DNA of 64,000 nt from Cranoglanis bouderius (GCA_023630585.1 CM042539.1:7309755-7373754); one strand, 5' to 3'; positions 34,645-47,457 are shown, counted from the stretch's first letter. Notes: a model not told the origin generated them from the letters alone. Numbers and translations are program-made.

Positions 34645-34925
34645 CGTCATCCTGTTATAGGAAAATAATGAACAACAATGTAGTGTGATGAAGCGGAATT
34701 ACCGAAGCTGATTATTTAGCTATCAGAGCAAAAGATCAACACACTGTACTTTTTTAAAATTAATTTATAGTTACAAGGTTGTGGAACATCTGCAAAAGAT
34801 CCTGTTTTCATTTATGTTACAGCAGCTATACCAGGAATGACCAGCTATACCAGTAATGACCAGCTATACCAGTAATGACCAGCTATACCAGTAATGACCA
34901 GCTATACCAGTAATAGCAGCTATGA
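34645..34925 (+). repeat. Family A foldback element with an expanded internal unit
   Basis: Begins CATCCTGTTATAGGAAAATA, continues AATTTATAGTTACAAGGTTG and reaches the block that normally reads TTATAGCAGCTATAAAC. Here that block has been amplified: about five 19-bp units (GACCAGCTATACCAGTAAT) lie at about 34829-34916. Confidence 0.75.
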
Positions 34926-35475
34926 CGAATCAGCATTTTGGTATAAATAATATTAATATCCAGCTGTAAATATTCCACTGATAGCCACGTGGATGTTTTA
35001 TCGTGTCCAGCCATGTGGACTTGGAGGTTAACGGTAAATTCTGGGTAGATTCCTACCATCGCTCCGATGTAGCCGTGGTCTCCTCTGATCTGTGATTAAA
35101 CCTGCATCTGTAAGTATTGTGCGATGAATCAAAAGCATTTTTCTGCTCACTGCTCCTCAGTCACCTTCACAGCTGGGAGGCCACGCTCGTCTCGTTTGTA
35201 CCGGTCTTGTCCCGTCTCGTCTCCCCCGGTGTTGTCTGCCTGCTCCTTATTTTATAGCCTTTAAATCTGTGCCACTCATTAATGTCGTAACGGTGCACAA
35301 TTTAACCAGTGTCGCTGGCTGTTTGCGCGTCCTGCTTTACGATATTTACACAAGGCAAGTGCTCCTGAGTAAAACTGTTATCTGTGACGGCTGTGTCTGT
35401 TTCCCTGCTTTGTACAATGCATGAAGTACTTCAGATGTTCAGCCTCCCGTTTATCCGATTCAGTTTATTCATCAA
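34926..35475. other. Intergenic, no gene seen
   Basis: Moderately GC-rich around 35140-35340 but without a supported ORF or repeat. Confidence 0.5.
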
Positions 35476-35476
35476 A

Positions 35477-35614
<138 letters not shown>

Positions 35615-35730
35615 CGCGTCTAGACTACCATCTTTGAACACAAACACAAAAAAAAAATCAGGGATAGAAAATCCGGACCGAAGAAAGACGTTGCATTTTG
35701 ATTTTCTGTCAAATGTAATATGATTTAAAA

Positions 35731-35920
35731 TAAAAGCCTATTTTAAAAAAATCATATACAAGAATTAATATAAATCTAATATGAGCCCTATTTGTAGTGA
35801 TCACATTAACTCAACTCAACTCAACTCAAGTCAGTTGAGTTAATGTGATTATTACAAATAGGGCTCATATTAGATTTATATTAATTCTTTCTAGGATATT
35901 TTTTAAAAAATAGGCTTTTA
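35731..35920. repeat. Foldback (long hairpin) element
   Basis: The left arm, starting TAAAAGCCTATTTT and running to about GTTAACTC-like sequence near 35812, is the reverse complement of the right arm ending AAATAGGCTTTTA. The arms are about 85 bp and nearly perfect, and the centre holds a short (ACTCA)n run. It is non-coding and probably a MITE. Confidence 0.85.
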
Positions 35921-36271
35921 TAACTATAACTATATAATTAATAACTGTATATGGAGTTTAATTTAACAAAATGGCTTCCATGCTCATTATCAGCAGCTTA
36001 GAAAACAGCACATCAAAATATTTTGCATTGTATTGTCTTTTTTATATTTCACACAGACAGTTACTTGTGCACACAACTCAATGAAGCTGAGCTTGTGAAA
36101 CCGTAATACGTGCGTCATTTGATACAGTCGATTTGATCTCGTTTTCATGTATTTTGAAATGTTTTTGAAATAATGCCAGTGTTTTGCTCTGACACCCATC
36201 CTGGGCAGCTTCTCACTCAGTAGAAGTGATTGGATGGTATTAAAGGCACTGGAAAAAAAAAACAAAAACAA

Positions 36272-36350
36272 AACATGATTCTCACAGTCCCACTTCTAAC
36301 ATCGCTCATTTTCATCTGGATGGTAGAAGTGGCACTGTGAGAATCATGTT
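36272..36350. other. 79-nt pre-miRNA-sized hairpin
   Basis: AACATGATTCTCACAGT ... CTTCTAACAT pairs with ATGGTAGAAG ... ACTGTGAGAATCATGTT. The arms are 31 bases with about two mismatches around a loop of about 17. Size and near-perfect pairing resemble a microRNA precursor, but a tiny MITE would look the same. Confidence 0.4.
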
Positions 36351-37940
36351 TTTTCCCCCACAATGCTAATTGCCATTAGCTTAGTCTCTTCCCATAATGC
36401 TAGCTAACAACACCTTACTATTCCACAATGCTGTCTAACTTTAGCTTAATCTTTTTTCCACAGTGCTAGTGTGGATATTCTTCTATAGTGTCCCTGTTAT
36501 GTTAATATAGCAGCACTTATTTGTTAATTTTTTTTTTTAATGTGACGTAGTTGTTAGTTGGCTTTATGTTTGTCTGTTAAAAGCATTCCTTACCATTGAC
36601 CTCTTTCAACAGTGCCTGATAAACGGACTGTCATCTCCTGCTACCGTTACACTGCGGTTATTCCACTTTAAAGCAGTTCACGTGGAAAACACTCGAGTGA
36701 TTTTCCTGATTGCGGCGTCCTCCATGACGAGGCAGTGACTGTCATGTGAAGCTGGCACAGGGGACATGCACGTCAGCTCGATGAAGACATTAAACTGTAC
36801 GCCCGTCCACCAGGACGCAGAGCACTGACCTGTCCATGAAAATACTTCCCTAATTGGTGTTGTGTGGTGGTGATGTGGGCGTGTCGTCCTCTAAAACGTC
36901 GTCTCTGCACACGTCCAGTGCACGTCACTGTCAGTAAAACCAGGGAAATCTTTTTAATAAGAGCACGGTTATGTAAACACCATCCAGCTAGAAACTTTTC
37001 GACGTTGTGTGTGCTATCATTTGCGTCCAGACATGTGTGTCAGTGCCATGTGTTGCGATGTGTCATGTTGCTTGCACAAATATAAAAATTGATGCTGTTT
37101 AATCAGTCCACTGAGCACGCAATCGAACAGAGCTCCGAGTCACACGCTTGTCATTCAGAGTGAGACGCAACGTTAACGTAAATTAAATTCATACCGTTAC
37201 AGACCAAAGGCAGTGTGTGGTGCTTATTAGCTTAACGTCAAGGGTTATTTAAGGTCAACTGCATAAACACGCACTCTACATTTGCGAGCTTTAGTATTTT
37301 AAATATTCAAAAGCAAATCAATTTCAGTGGAGTAACACATTAGTGGGCGTTGATGTCTAACATTTATTTTTAATCGGGCTCATTATCCTCAGGCTTAATT
37401 ATGACGATAAACATCCTTGCCTAAATGAATGAGGTGGCTCTGTCAGGAAGGCTAACCTGTCAATAACTAGCATTCTATTAATAAACGATAGAAACTTTAA
37501 TTGTGACTATTTTATTTATTATTTTTTTCTTATATTCTTCAAGACCTCTTTTTTTTAAAATGGACTTCGAAGACGGCCTGCGAAACCCTTCATATAGGGA
37601 AATGTTGATATTTTCTACTATATATAGCCTGAAAACTACAGATGTTCCTAAAATGCAGTGAAATATGTTTCTTTTTTTTATATATCTCAAGCACAAGTAG
37701 CATACTAGCATTTTAAAATCTTAAATCTTAAATTTTAAAATTGAAAGATTTCATTCCAGCTCTTGTCACTTTGGGATCTGATTAATTGATTAGGTTTATG
37801 TTTGTTTTGCTGCAGCATGTAGCCCTCAAACAACTTGATCAAGGCGTGACATTGGCTGAGTGACGAAATCACGCAGTGAGGTTTTAGACATTTTTAGACA
37901 GACTGACTGTTTTTACCACCTCATTTGTCAATGATCTATT
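36351..37940. other. Intergenic, no gene seen
   Basis: No supported gene. A short degenerate direct repeat (CACAATGCTAnCT...TTAGCTTA) lies near 36358-36480. ORFs at 36864-37085 and 37478-37711 show no domain. Confidence 0.55.
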
Positions 37941-38240
37941 GGCGATTTAGAGTAACCACTCCACCTACATTGTGGCACAGACGCGCTCTCACAGCTTCAG
38001 GGTTCCTGATTCAATCCTGCGCTTGGGTTACTGTCTGTGTGGTGTTTTGCTTTGTATTATCAGGTATCCATGTTGGATCTATCTGTACCTCAACCCTGAC
38101 CAGTATAAACCGCTTGCTGAAGATGAAAGAAACGAATCCACTTACCACCATGCTTTTGGGAGGTGGGAGGAAACCGGAGAACGCAAAGGAAACCCATGCA
38201 AACATGTAGAGAACATGTGGAACTCCAGGATTGAACCAAT
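37941..38240. repeat. SINE-like pieces in two orientations
   Basis: GGGTTCCTGATTCAATCCTG near 38000 resembles a B box on the plus strand. GGAGGTGGGAGGAAACCGGA and AACTCCAGGATTGAACCAAT near 38160-38240 resemble the minus-strand SINE fragments. They are diverged, with boundaries uncertain. Confidence 0.4.
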
Positions 38241-38245
38241 GAGCA

Positions 38246-38700
38246 TTAAGTTCAATTCAGTTCAATTTTATTTGTATAGTGCTTTTACAAATGGACATTG
38301 TCACAAAGCAGCTTTGCAGAAGTATATAAACTCATGATATAAATTTTAAATGTATAAATTTATCCCTAATGAGCAGCCAGAGGAAAAACTCGCTGAGACG
38401 ACATGAGGAAGAAACCTTGAGAGGAACCAGATTCAAAAGGGAACCCATCCTCATCTGGGTGACAAAGGATAGTGTGATTATGAATAATTCCCTTCTATAA
38501 CTGTGTGCTACATGGTCAATAGTGCAATTGTGTAACCAGGAAATTCATTGAAGTCTGTTTTGTTGAAGTTATCAACTGTTCACTGATGGAGACTTGAGTG
38601 CAAAACTGTTCGTGGCAATTGCAGTCCTAAAGCTATCATAGCAATTGTAGTTCTAAGCCATCGTAGCAAAAGTGCATGGTGCTATGAGATGGCAACCCTA
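38246..38700 (+). repeat. Dispersed teleost repeat (TTTATTTGTATAG family)
   Basis: TTCAATTTTATTTGTATAGT, GACATTGTCACAAAGCAGCT, GAAGAAACCTTGAGAGGAAC and AAAAGGGAACCCATCCTCAT are hallmark segments of a repeat I know from many teleost genomes. No ORF. The class is not assigned. Confidence 0.6.
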
Positions 38701-39180
38701 CCCGCTAACCCTAACCCTACCCGCGTTACCATGACGCCCGCCAAATAAAATGGCTAGTCAAATATGGGTGTATGTTGATATCTTCTTTTTTGGATCCTGC
38801 TATATTAATAAGCCAAGGTAGCCACTTCTGTACGTTCAAACGTCCAACAAAGTTATACTGTAAAAAAAAAAAAAAAAATCAAGATGGAGATTATTTTCAA
38901 CAATCAAATCCATTTAAGAGCACCCCAAACGTAAGTGAGTTAGCCACCAGCCTTAGTGACCTGACACTTAAACGTCTGAACGTCTCCAGCGGTCGGTATT
39001 ATGACTAGCCGAAGCTCCAATGATAAAATATACGACTTCAGTTACTTTAACAAAAAGGCCGGTTGTAAGACAAGACAAGGGTGGATGACCTTCAGACGTT
39101 AACCATTCCTGCTAATTGACTAATAATAAAATGTTTTTATTGTTTTGTGAAAGCCTTTAGGATAATTGAATTTTGCACCA
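38701..39180. other. Intergenic, no gene seen
   Basis: Short CCCTAACCC-like stretch near 38698-38722 and a poly-A run at about 38862-38878. No supported gene. Confidence 0.55.
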
Positions 39181-39520
39181 CTCCTTCAGCCTCAGCGCTT
39201 TTGCTGAGGTTGTAAAACATGACTCTTAATGGCCATAATGAGAAAGATTACAATGGTGGCCGTGATTTCGTCGCTTCCCTCCCCCCAGTCTTCCTTCCAC
39301 CAAACTTTACATTGAAACCATCCTCATTAGGCCGGAAAATACAGCGCACAAGCCCATTGGTCCTCATTAGCATCCGCCAGGCCTCTGCACGGCCGACCGT
39401 CCTGACATCTTTTAATTAGCTCTCTACAAATCCAATCATTTTAATAACTGGTGTTAATTTTCATTTTTCACGGCTTTCCATGTCAGTGTTTCATTTTAAC
39501 GACGTCTTTGGGCAGAAGAT
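39180..39520. promoter_or_regulatory. Candidate conserved non-coding block
   Basis: Repeat-poor block with CATCCTCATTAGGCCGG, CTTTTAATTAGCTCTC and ATCATTTTAATAACTGGTG segments and no convincing ORF (the 66-residue frame at 39219 lacks any domain). Enhancer-like by composition and setting only. Confidence 0.3.
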
Positions 39521-40019
39521 GGCACGTAACGTGGCCTTGTCTTGCTCTTATAGTTATTAGATTAGGCTTTTTATCAGATGTTTCAATCTCTGTCAGCGCC
39601 TGAGACTGGCTGAGCTGAGCAAGACTCAGAGCGTAACATGATGTAGTTGTAGGAATCACCTGTTAGGGAGTAAAGACGCCCTTTACAGAAATGTCGAGTG
39701 AAATTAGTAACCAGACGTGAAGCTTACACACGTGATTTTTCCACATGGGGTTTCATTTTTTAAAATTTTCGATTAATGTGATCACATATTATTCGTGTAA
39801 ATGTCATATTTCCTTGATCATATGTGAAATGGATGTGATTTTTCCATAAAGCTGAGGCTTTGGTCGAGTTCCTGTGGACTGACGGATCTTTTCATTGGGC
39901 GTCAGAGGGAGTGTGTGTTGTATGGCAGGTTGTATGGCAGGAATACACTGTGGATAAGACTCCAGTTCATCGCAGAGCACCAAGCACACACCGTACACAC
40001 ACATAGCGGAAATGTAGAA
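39521..40019. other. Intergenic, no gene seen
   Basis: No supported ORF or repeat. Confidence 0.5.
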
Positions 40020-40145
40020 TAGCCAATCCACCTACTGGAATGGTTTTAGGAGAAACCAGAGAGCTCGGAGGAAACCCACATGAAGGACATGCACAGAAAC
40101 TCCGAGCAGACAGTAAGCCGAGCTCAGGATCGAACCAGAGACCCT
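40020..40145 (-). repeat. SINE-like fragment, minus strand
   Basis: AGCCAATCCACCTACTGGAA, CGGAGGAAACCCACATGAAG and CAGGATCGAACCAGAGACC match the other minus-strand SINE fragments. The last block is an inverted B box. Confidence 0.5.
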
Positions 40146-40211
40146 CAAGCTGTTAGAAAAATAAAAAATAAAATAAAAGAATAATAGACTGAGACATTAA
40201 AAAACTGTTAA

Positions 40212-40924
40212 AAGCATAAACTGCATGAGTTATTACATTTACATTAAAAATGTTTTATGGATTTTTATTACTTGAATTAGTTCAAATAATAAAATATATT
40301 AAACAATTAAAAAATTTTTTTTAGTTGGCAAATTGTTGCCGTATGGCAACAGTGTGCAATGGTGGAAAGTATCATATAGGGAAAATGCAAAATGTCTGAA
40401 ATTACACCAGTTTTCCTTACTTTGAATGTGAAAAAATGTAAAGATACTATTAGAGAAGCCTAGTGTCTTTTTTTGCTACTGTATGCAGGGCTGTTTCAGT
40501 ACATGAATGCACATACCAGGGTTCCATTATAGCATGTTGTCGCCATATGGCAACAATTACATTTTACCATTTAACAGAATGCTCAAAATATATAAACTTG
40601 TTTAAATGACAAAAAAAAACAAAAAAAAAAAACCTTAGCTCAGATAGTGTTAGATAGTGATAGTGGTAGTTTTGCCTAAATATTGAAAAATTTATCAAAT
40701 TTTGAGAGCCCTCTGAATGTGACCTTCACCATGCCATGTGATTGCAGAAAAGGAAGTGCAAACAGCTTGTACTGGTCATGTGAAATGGCTTTTTTTTTTG
40801 TTATGTCAAGGTTAAAGCCCCCTTTTTCCGGTTACATAGGATAATAGTAGTTTTGTATTATTGCCTATCAAAACATTGGAGATAAATTAATTGTTGCCAT
40901 ATGGCAACACCATGCAGTAAAGGG
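40212..40924 (+). mobile_element. piggyBac-like MITE, copy 2
   Basis: This copy matches the element at 2540-3486 along most of its length and ends CATGCAGTAAAGGG followed by TTAA at 40925-40928. The left terminus has decayed (ACTGCATGAGTTATTACATT is recognisable). The three internal GTTGCC-ATAT-GGCAAC palindromes are kept near 40333, 40535 and 40891. About 240 bp of copy 1 is absent here, mainly between the first two palindromes. Confidence 0.7.
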
Positions 40925-40928
40925 TTAA

Positions 40929-41401
40929 TTGAAATAAAATGCTTTATATAAAATCTTGTTTACACGAAGGAAAGGAAAAAGCTGATTTGAGATAATGTGT
41001 AATATTTATCTGTAATGATTCTAATTTCTTAGCAGCTCTAGGATCTAAATTTTGAGGAAAAAAAGAGGTAAGATGTCTTCGGATAAGATGTCTCTTCAAC
41101 GATCTGGGCTAAACCCTGTTCAATCCGATATCAAATCGGCCCTTATTTGATGTCATTACTTACTACAAGTGTAAACAGTGACTTTAGGAATACTTCACAC
41201 ACCATTTCTGTGGAGCGTCATATATATTTTACCTCCATTTCACACCTCCACGTGTTCAGAGGCGCTAGTCCCTTGACAGGCTCTAAATTGCCTTGTTTGC
41301 TCAGCACACACACACAGAAACAGATGCTGTTCCTCTGCGCCGGATCATTCACTCCATCCCCTGGTGCTTAGTGGAAGAACTCCCCTGCATCACACACACA
41401 T

Positions 41402-41452
<51 letters not shown>

Positions 41453-41755
41453 ATGTCTTCATATACACACACATGTAATTAAAGTCATACTGTATATAAT
41501 ATTAATAATAATAATAATGTGTGTATAATAATACACACATCATATAATAATATTTTGATGTCCAAACTACTTTGGAATTCGTTTTAAATGATCTAAATTT
41601 GTGATGCATGAATCAATGAATATGCATGAATATGCTAATTAGAAATGCCCCTATCATCGCTGCTAATTTCGTTTTGCAGGACCATTTTTAATAATCATAT
41701 CACTCAGAAAATTCGAACGCTTCTGCAACGTTGCTGCGTCTCACTATTTAGCTGT
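40929..41755. other. Intergenic with (CA)n
   Basis: No gene is seen. A (CA)n tract of about 25 units lies at about 41401-41451, and an AAT run near 41500. Confidence 0.65.
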
Positions 41756-42475
41756 TGTTATGAAATACAGGGGGAGTTGGATGCAATCGCTGGGGAGAAG
41801 GTTATTATATTTAGGGGAAAACACAAAATAACACCAGGGTCCCAAAAACAAACAATAATCCACAAGAAACAGGAACATGAATAATCCAAAAGGAGGTGAA
41901 CATAAATCCACAAATGAGCAGGGCAGTAATTCAAAATAATAATGAGGCAAGGTAATCCACAATGAAAAGAAACGTGAAAACAAAACCAAACAAAGCAAAC
42001 ACATGACATGAGGCTATGGACTACAAACAAAGAACTATGAGCTATGGTCAATGGTCTAAGGGCGAGAGAGGGCGAGAGAGCGCGAGAAGGTAGCAGGCAT
42101 ACAGCATATGCTTAAACTAACTCTAATACTCCGCGTCTAGACGGAAACGGGAAAAGGTTTAAATACACAGAATAAACAAGGACTAACACAAAGCAGCTGA
42201 AACTAATAATGAGACAATAAACGGAAAACCAATGAATGAACAAGGGCGGAGACATGACATAAACCAAAAGCAAAGAACCAATGAACAAACGGGGGCAGAG
42301 ACATGACGTAAACCAAAACACAGGCACATGGTGATGTAAACAAAACAGAGTTCATGAATGAATCAGTCCAGCGGAGTTGGTGAATGAAGCTCGCGCTACT
42401 CGGCAGTAGCGGGAGATCGGAATGCGGAAGTGAGTCGCTTCGCGAGCGACTCCGAGTGCGAGGGGTTCTCTAACA
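41756..42475 (-). mobile_element. Solo LTR, minus strand, same family as 16888
   Basis: On the minus strand the segment starts TGTTAGAGAACCCCTCGCAC and ends CATAACA, matching both ends of the 16888-17582 LTR. It shares internal blocks including TTCCGCATTCC, CATGTCTCCGCCC and a TATTTAAA-type promoter. The flanks are GCTGT (41751-41755) and GCCGT (42476-42480), a 5-bp duplication with one change. It is 720 bp with no coding region. Confidence 0.82.
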
Positions 42476-42499
42476 GCCGTGAACATTATGTTAGGAAAC

Positions 42500-42870
42500 C
42501 GTTACGAGGTCACATGTTTTTGGAACATTGCCAGAAGTTGATTGTTTTCCCATAACAGATTGAAAATTGAGAAATGTTTTATTATCTACACCAGAGCAAT
42601 TTGCCAATGATTTCAAATTTTAATTTATTAATGAATAATGCAACATTTTTAAAAAATCTATTTATAGATACATTTAATGTCATGGAACGCCAATGAAACA
42701 AGTTAGTTAGCAGCTATAAACCTTCGTTCCCTCACCAGCCTCTCTCTTTCTTGGTGGAAAAAATAGAAAAACTCAGCTTGTCATGTTAGCGAGAAGCCGT
42801 AAAGCACTGTTACAAAAAATAAAACTAATCAACACCTTCGGACCAATCGGAATCGAGAATTCAGCAGCGC
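42500..42870 (+). repeat. Family A foldback element, right half
   Basis: GTTGATTGTTTTCCCATAAC, AGAGCAATTTGCCAATGATT, AGCAGCTATAAACCTTCG and CCCTCACCAGCCTCTCT are followed by the outer end CAACACCTTCGGACCAATCG, in family order. Confidence 0.8.
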
Positions 42871-43300
42871 TGTAAATAAAAGTTGCCGAACATCACTGAT
42901 TTGTTTGTTTTTTTGTTTTGTTTGTCACATCAGCTAAGCTACACTCGTCAACCTCTAACAATCTGCATACTGTAGATCGTGATGCATTCAGTGCTTTCAT
43001 TTAGCTTTAAACTAGGAATATGAGAACGACTCTGTTTAAAAATAAATAAATTAAGAGAATTTAGTGCTACGGTAACAAATTTGCACCAAACACGTATGAT
43101 CTTCCAATCATTCGTGCAGAAATGCTTTTTCGTCGGTAATGCGATCATTTTCAATAAATCCGTTTTGTCTGAACGTGATTATTATCCGGATATTAAAAGA
43201 AGGCATCAACACCCCCAAATTGTTCAGCTCCTCTCCTGCCCCTCCCGCCCCTCCCCCTGCCATGTCTGACCCCCCACAGAGAGGAGGATGGGGCAGACGT
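42871..43300. other. Intergenic, no gene seen
   Basis: AT-rich, then a pyrimidine-rich stretch near 43225-43270. No supported ORF. Confidence 0.5.
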
Positions 43301-43990
43301 GTCATTTAGCGCTGCGCTAATGCTCTTTGCTTCCCCTGCCCTGGATTATTGTGATTAACATCCACCCAGCAGACAAGTGTCCGATTGTCAGCCTTCATCC
43401 GCCAGCAGATCTGGATGAGCCGACGAACCGATAACAGCACGAGTGGCTTAGTTACGCCGCTCAAAAGAACAATAAGTCACGTGACACAGCATGTACGTCC
43501 TGGTTTTTTGCCCGATGTTGGTCAAGTGGGTTGATTTTTTTTCTCTTTTTTCTCCCAATCCTTCTTCCTGTTTCCTCTCGCCTTTGGCCTCAGGCTTTAG
43601 GAAAAGTTGCGGCTCTTCACGCAGAGAGTCGAGATGATTACCAACGCTGATTAGCAGCTACTTAGACAGGGTTCTCTGACACTCGGGTCTCTTCTAGTGC
43701 CTTGTTCTGTGTAGCATCACTCAAACCTCTTTTCAGTTTTGTGTTCGAGTGGACGACACTTTTACAAGAACCCTTTCAGTTCAGTTCGGGTTGCAGGTTG
43801 TTTTTTTTTTTTCTCTCTCTAAAAGAAAGTCAGTTTTGATTACAAAATAAACGCAGTGCTGCCAGACAGGAGGCCCACGCAACGATGATCTGCATTGTAT
43901 CCGAATGATTTATGCAAATTATGCACATTAGTCCTCTGGGAATTTCCACCCAAACTGCCAGGATAAATTGCCGGAAATTAGCCATAAAAT
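43300..43990. promoter_or_regulatory. Candidate conserved non-coding block
   Basis: Sub-blocks at about 43300-43460 (TTATTGTGATTAACATCCAC) and 43850-43990 (ATTTATGCAAATTATGCACA, an octamer-like ATGCAAAT core) are repeat-poor with no ORF. They look enhancer-like, judged by eye only. Confidence 0.3.
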
Positions 43991-45103
43991 TCACTGTGCC
44001 GCGAGTGCAAGGTGAAGGGTGAAGGTCACGGGGAAGCCAAGGACACAGGGCTCCAGGTTACTGTTGATGTGTGTGTGTGTGTGTGCATGCATACTCTTGC
44101 ATGAATTTGCGTGTGTGTGTTCTGGCTCTGGAGTGTGTATGGTATATGTGTACGTGTATAATCATCAGACTCATGACTCCATTTCATTAAACATCATAAA
44201 GGAAAGAGAACCGTGTTCCTTTTGAAACAGGAAGTCAGCATGATGGTGTGTTGAAGTTTACATAACAGCGTTTGAGATATGCCACACCACCCTCCAAACC
44301 CCACCCACCCCTCGCCAAATCTAAACAAACTTGACAGTAGCTTAACAAACTATCTAAATATGGAGAACAGAAAAAAGTTCAACCAGAGCCTTTTTTTTAA
44401 CTGTCGATGATTTCTCACCGCTTTAACATGAACAATATCTCAGAAGAAGAGATGCCGTGGGGGTTTTGGAGTTGTACCGTACACGTTTGAGCCGAGGTCG
44501 AGTGTCAGTGGCGCCGATGATCCCGGAGAGCCGTGGGGTCATCACTGGGAGACAAAGACATGGGAGACTTTGATCAAATGCTATTACTTACTCTTACTGA
44601 TCGAGAACCTCTGGAATCGTGTTCTCGATCAGCCTGAGGTAGCGACATCCCTGCACTGAACACTCCTCCAAACTCGTACAAACTCCGCCCTCTTCCAAAT
44701 GAATAAACTCCACCTATTTTTTTTTTGTCAAGCTAGGCCAGTTGGAAAAGTGGACAGAAAATGTGTATGAAAAGTGTATGAAAATGCACAGCCACAAAAA
44801 CACACAGATGAACCATGATAGAACAAGACACGCCCCTGGGGGCATGGCATAAACGTTCTAGAGAGCATTTAGTTGGATGAACGCAAGACTGGAGCAGGAT
44901 GTCAGGATAAATAATTGTAAAAGGTAATCCCTTTATCTGTTGGTACTGTATATGAGTGTGATCTTTAAAAATGGTAGACAATTTGACCTTATTTTTTAGG
45001 GTGAAGCTTTAAAACGTCAAGACACAAAAGTGTCTGTACTCTTGATGATACAGCACCAGTGGCAAGAAAAAGTACAGTTTAGTACCCTTTATCTGAGAAT
45101 GTA

Positions 45104-45136
<33 letters not shown>

Positions 45137-47457
45137 GTCTTGCTGCTCCCTGGTCTTCTCCAGCATCCTCCACATCCACACTTTTAATGAATATGAAGGA
45201 GTGAAGTACCCATGCTCTGAGGGTCAGGACCTGCATGTCAATGAGGTAGCTCCGCCCTCACAGCTCCGCCCTCGCAGCTCCTTAAGCACATGGTATCTTT
45301 ATCCATAAAAGACTACAGCTGGGGTGCTCAAACTTTTCACAGCCAGGGACCCTTTTAACTGCAAAATAAAATCTGTGGCTTTCTTTTTCGAACATAGTCC
45401 CCAACTATTCGAATATCAGACACGTTGTTTAAATGTGTATTGTTTTAGCTATTTATTGGAACCTAGATGTTTTCCTTCTTCTCAGAGAACACCGTATAAA
45501 TTTTTTGTTTTTTAGAAACTTTTCTATAAAATAATGTCATTTCAGTTAAGGCGACTTTATTCATTATTCATACCCATGCTTGTTTTTGAGTTATTGAGAT
45601 TTGGACTACATTCAATTCAAGAGACCAGATATCAGATAACAGGCTAATAATTTTTAGAACTTGGTAATAAATATAACAACTTTTTCCATGATGGTGGCTT
45701 GTGATTATCACTGGAATGAAAATTTAAAAAATCACAGACATTTTGGTTAAACTTAACAGCCCCCTGAGGGTCCCAGAGAACCAAGGGGCTTCAGCATTAA
45801 AGGATCGGTTCGGCCCAAATGAGATAAACACAATTGTCCTTTAATTCCAAATGTAACCAATAAACCAAAACTTGTTCGTTGTCTGAAGTTTGCTTTTGTT
45901 TTAGTTTCACCCTGAAGTTCAAATCACCAAGCTGCTAGTGTTCTTCAAGCAAGACACTTAACACTCAACCGGATCCTGTTTCAACTGCTAGTCACATCGT
46001 GCATGTCTAAATCATCCCACGCTTGTGTTTCCTTAAATGTCTCAGGCTTAATGTAGTTAATGTAATTCCTGACACTGCATGCCACACTGTATGCTATCGA
46101 GTAAAAACAGACAAAATGACGTCGCTGAGTTAAAAACAATCGTAGTTCCATCTAACAGATGAATTATTTTTCTTCCTCATCGCATACTGTAACTGTAACT
46201 GTTTAGTGTCACCTAAAAAATACCAAACCTACACCACTTATAAAACTGTTCCAGCCTGCTATAGCTACATTTTACCTTCAAATACAATCATTAAAGTGCG
46301 ATCATGAATTTGAATTAGAAATTGCATTCATATTTGAAACCTTTTAACATCTCATGCTTGAAACTTCCTTTTTAACGGGTCATCCATTAGTTTATTTTAT
46401 TACTTTTTTTTTTTAATTCCCCAGGGAATATTTGGAATATTCCACATGTCACATGATCGACAGGAATTTCCTGAAGATCATGGGAAGAAGAAAAGTAAGC
46501 TCTGTTGTTCTGTATTCTCTATTTTCAGTCATATTGTGACATTGACTTATTGTGACCTAGAAATAAATCAATCATTAAAATGTCCTTAATGTTCTGATGT
46601 CATTAGCGTGGATGCTAATTAAGCACATTTGTTAATTATATACTAAAAAAAAAAATCAACCCTGTTACTCAAACATCTTATAGTTGAATCGTTTTATTTC
46701 TCAACGCATGCTGTAACTGATTATTATCACATTCCACGAACATCAGACTCGGGCCGGACGTGTGCCCCAACTTTCCGAGGTGGAGCTATAGTGTGGAAGT
46801 TATCCAGATGATGATATAGTTCAAATATTTTAATACAAACTTCATTTATTAGTGTGTGGTCTGAGCCAAATGATGTATTTTGAGGCAGCTGGGAAAACTG
46901 AACTTTAGACTACAACATGTGGACGTTTCTTATTCTTACACAAGTCATAGAAGCGATAGAAATCATGTGACAGCAAAATGATACACCAAATGATGTAAAT
47001 GAACTTTACAGAACAGTATTTCCTGTTATTTCCTGTTGTGTTACTGTACTTCCACCTGGAATCTCTCTGCGCTATAACTTGACTACATGGTCTGAAGTGA
47101 TTTCAAATCCCCAAACGTCCAAGATAATCTAATAAAACCTGGTGTTTGAGTTTAATCCCCTCCGTGCTCACCAGAGACAATGCTCAGAAATGTCATTCTG
47201 TCATTCTTTAATTGTGTAATTCTGCGTTATCAGACCGAGAAATTCAAGAGACAGAACTCCACCTCAAGCCTTAAAAGCTTTCAGGTCAAACAATTAACTG
47301 CCAAAGGAATCCTTCTGGAAGATTCTAAGGTTGGACCATCATTGAAAACCATCACAGAAAATGTAACATTAATACAAACTTACATCAAGTGGTGAATTGG
47401 TGAAAGAACTGGATTTAATTTAAAAATACATTTTGACAATATGTAATACACAGAGTG
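43991..47457. other. Intergenic, no gene seen
   Basis: No supported gene. Short GT-rich runs lie near 44069-44120 and 45103-45136. The segment at 45310-45790 has GGGACCC near its start and GGGTCCC near its end and may be a decayed hAT-like element, but I cannot define its ends. A 71-residue ORF at 47180-47395 has no recognised domain. Confidence 0.5.

Noticed and set aside
38698..38722. CCCTAACCC-like stretch as an interstitial telomere
   Set aside because: Only two or three imperfect units, too few to support a telomeric origin.
45310..45790. Possible hAT-like element with GGGACCC/GGGTCCC near its ends
   Set aside because: No target duplication or clear termini could be defined.
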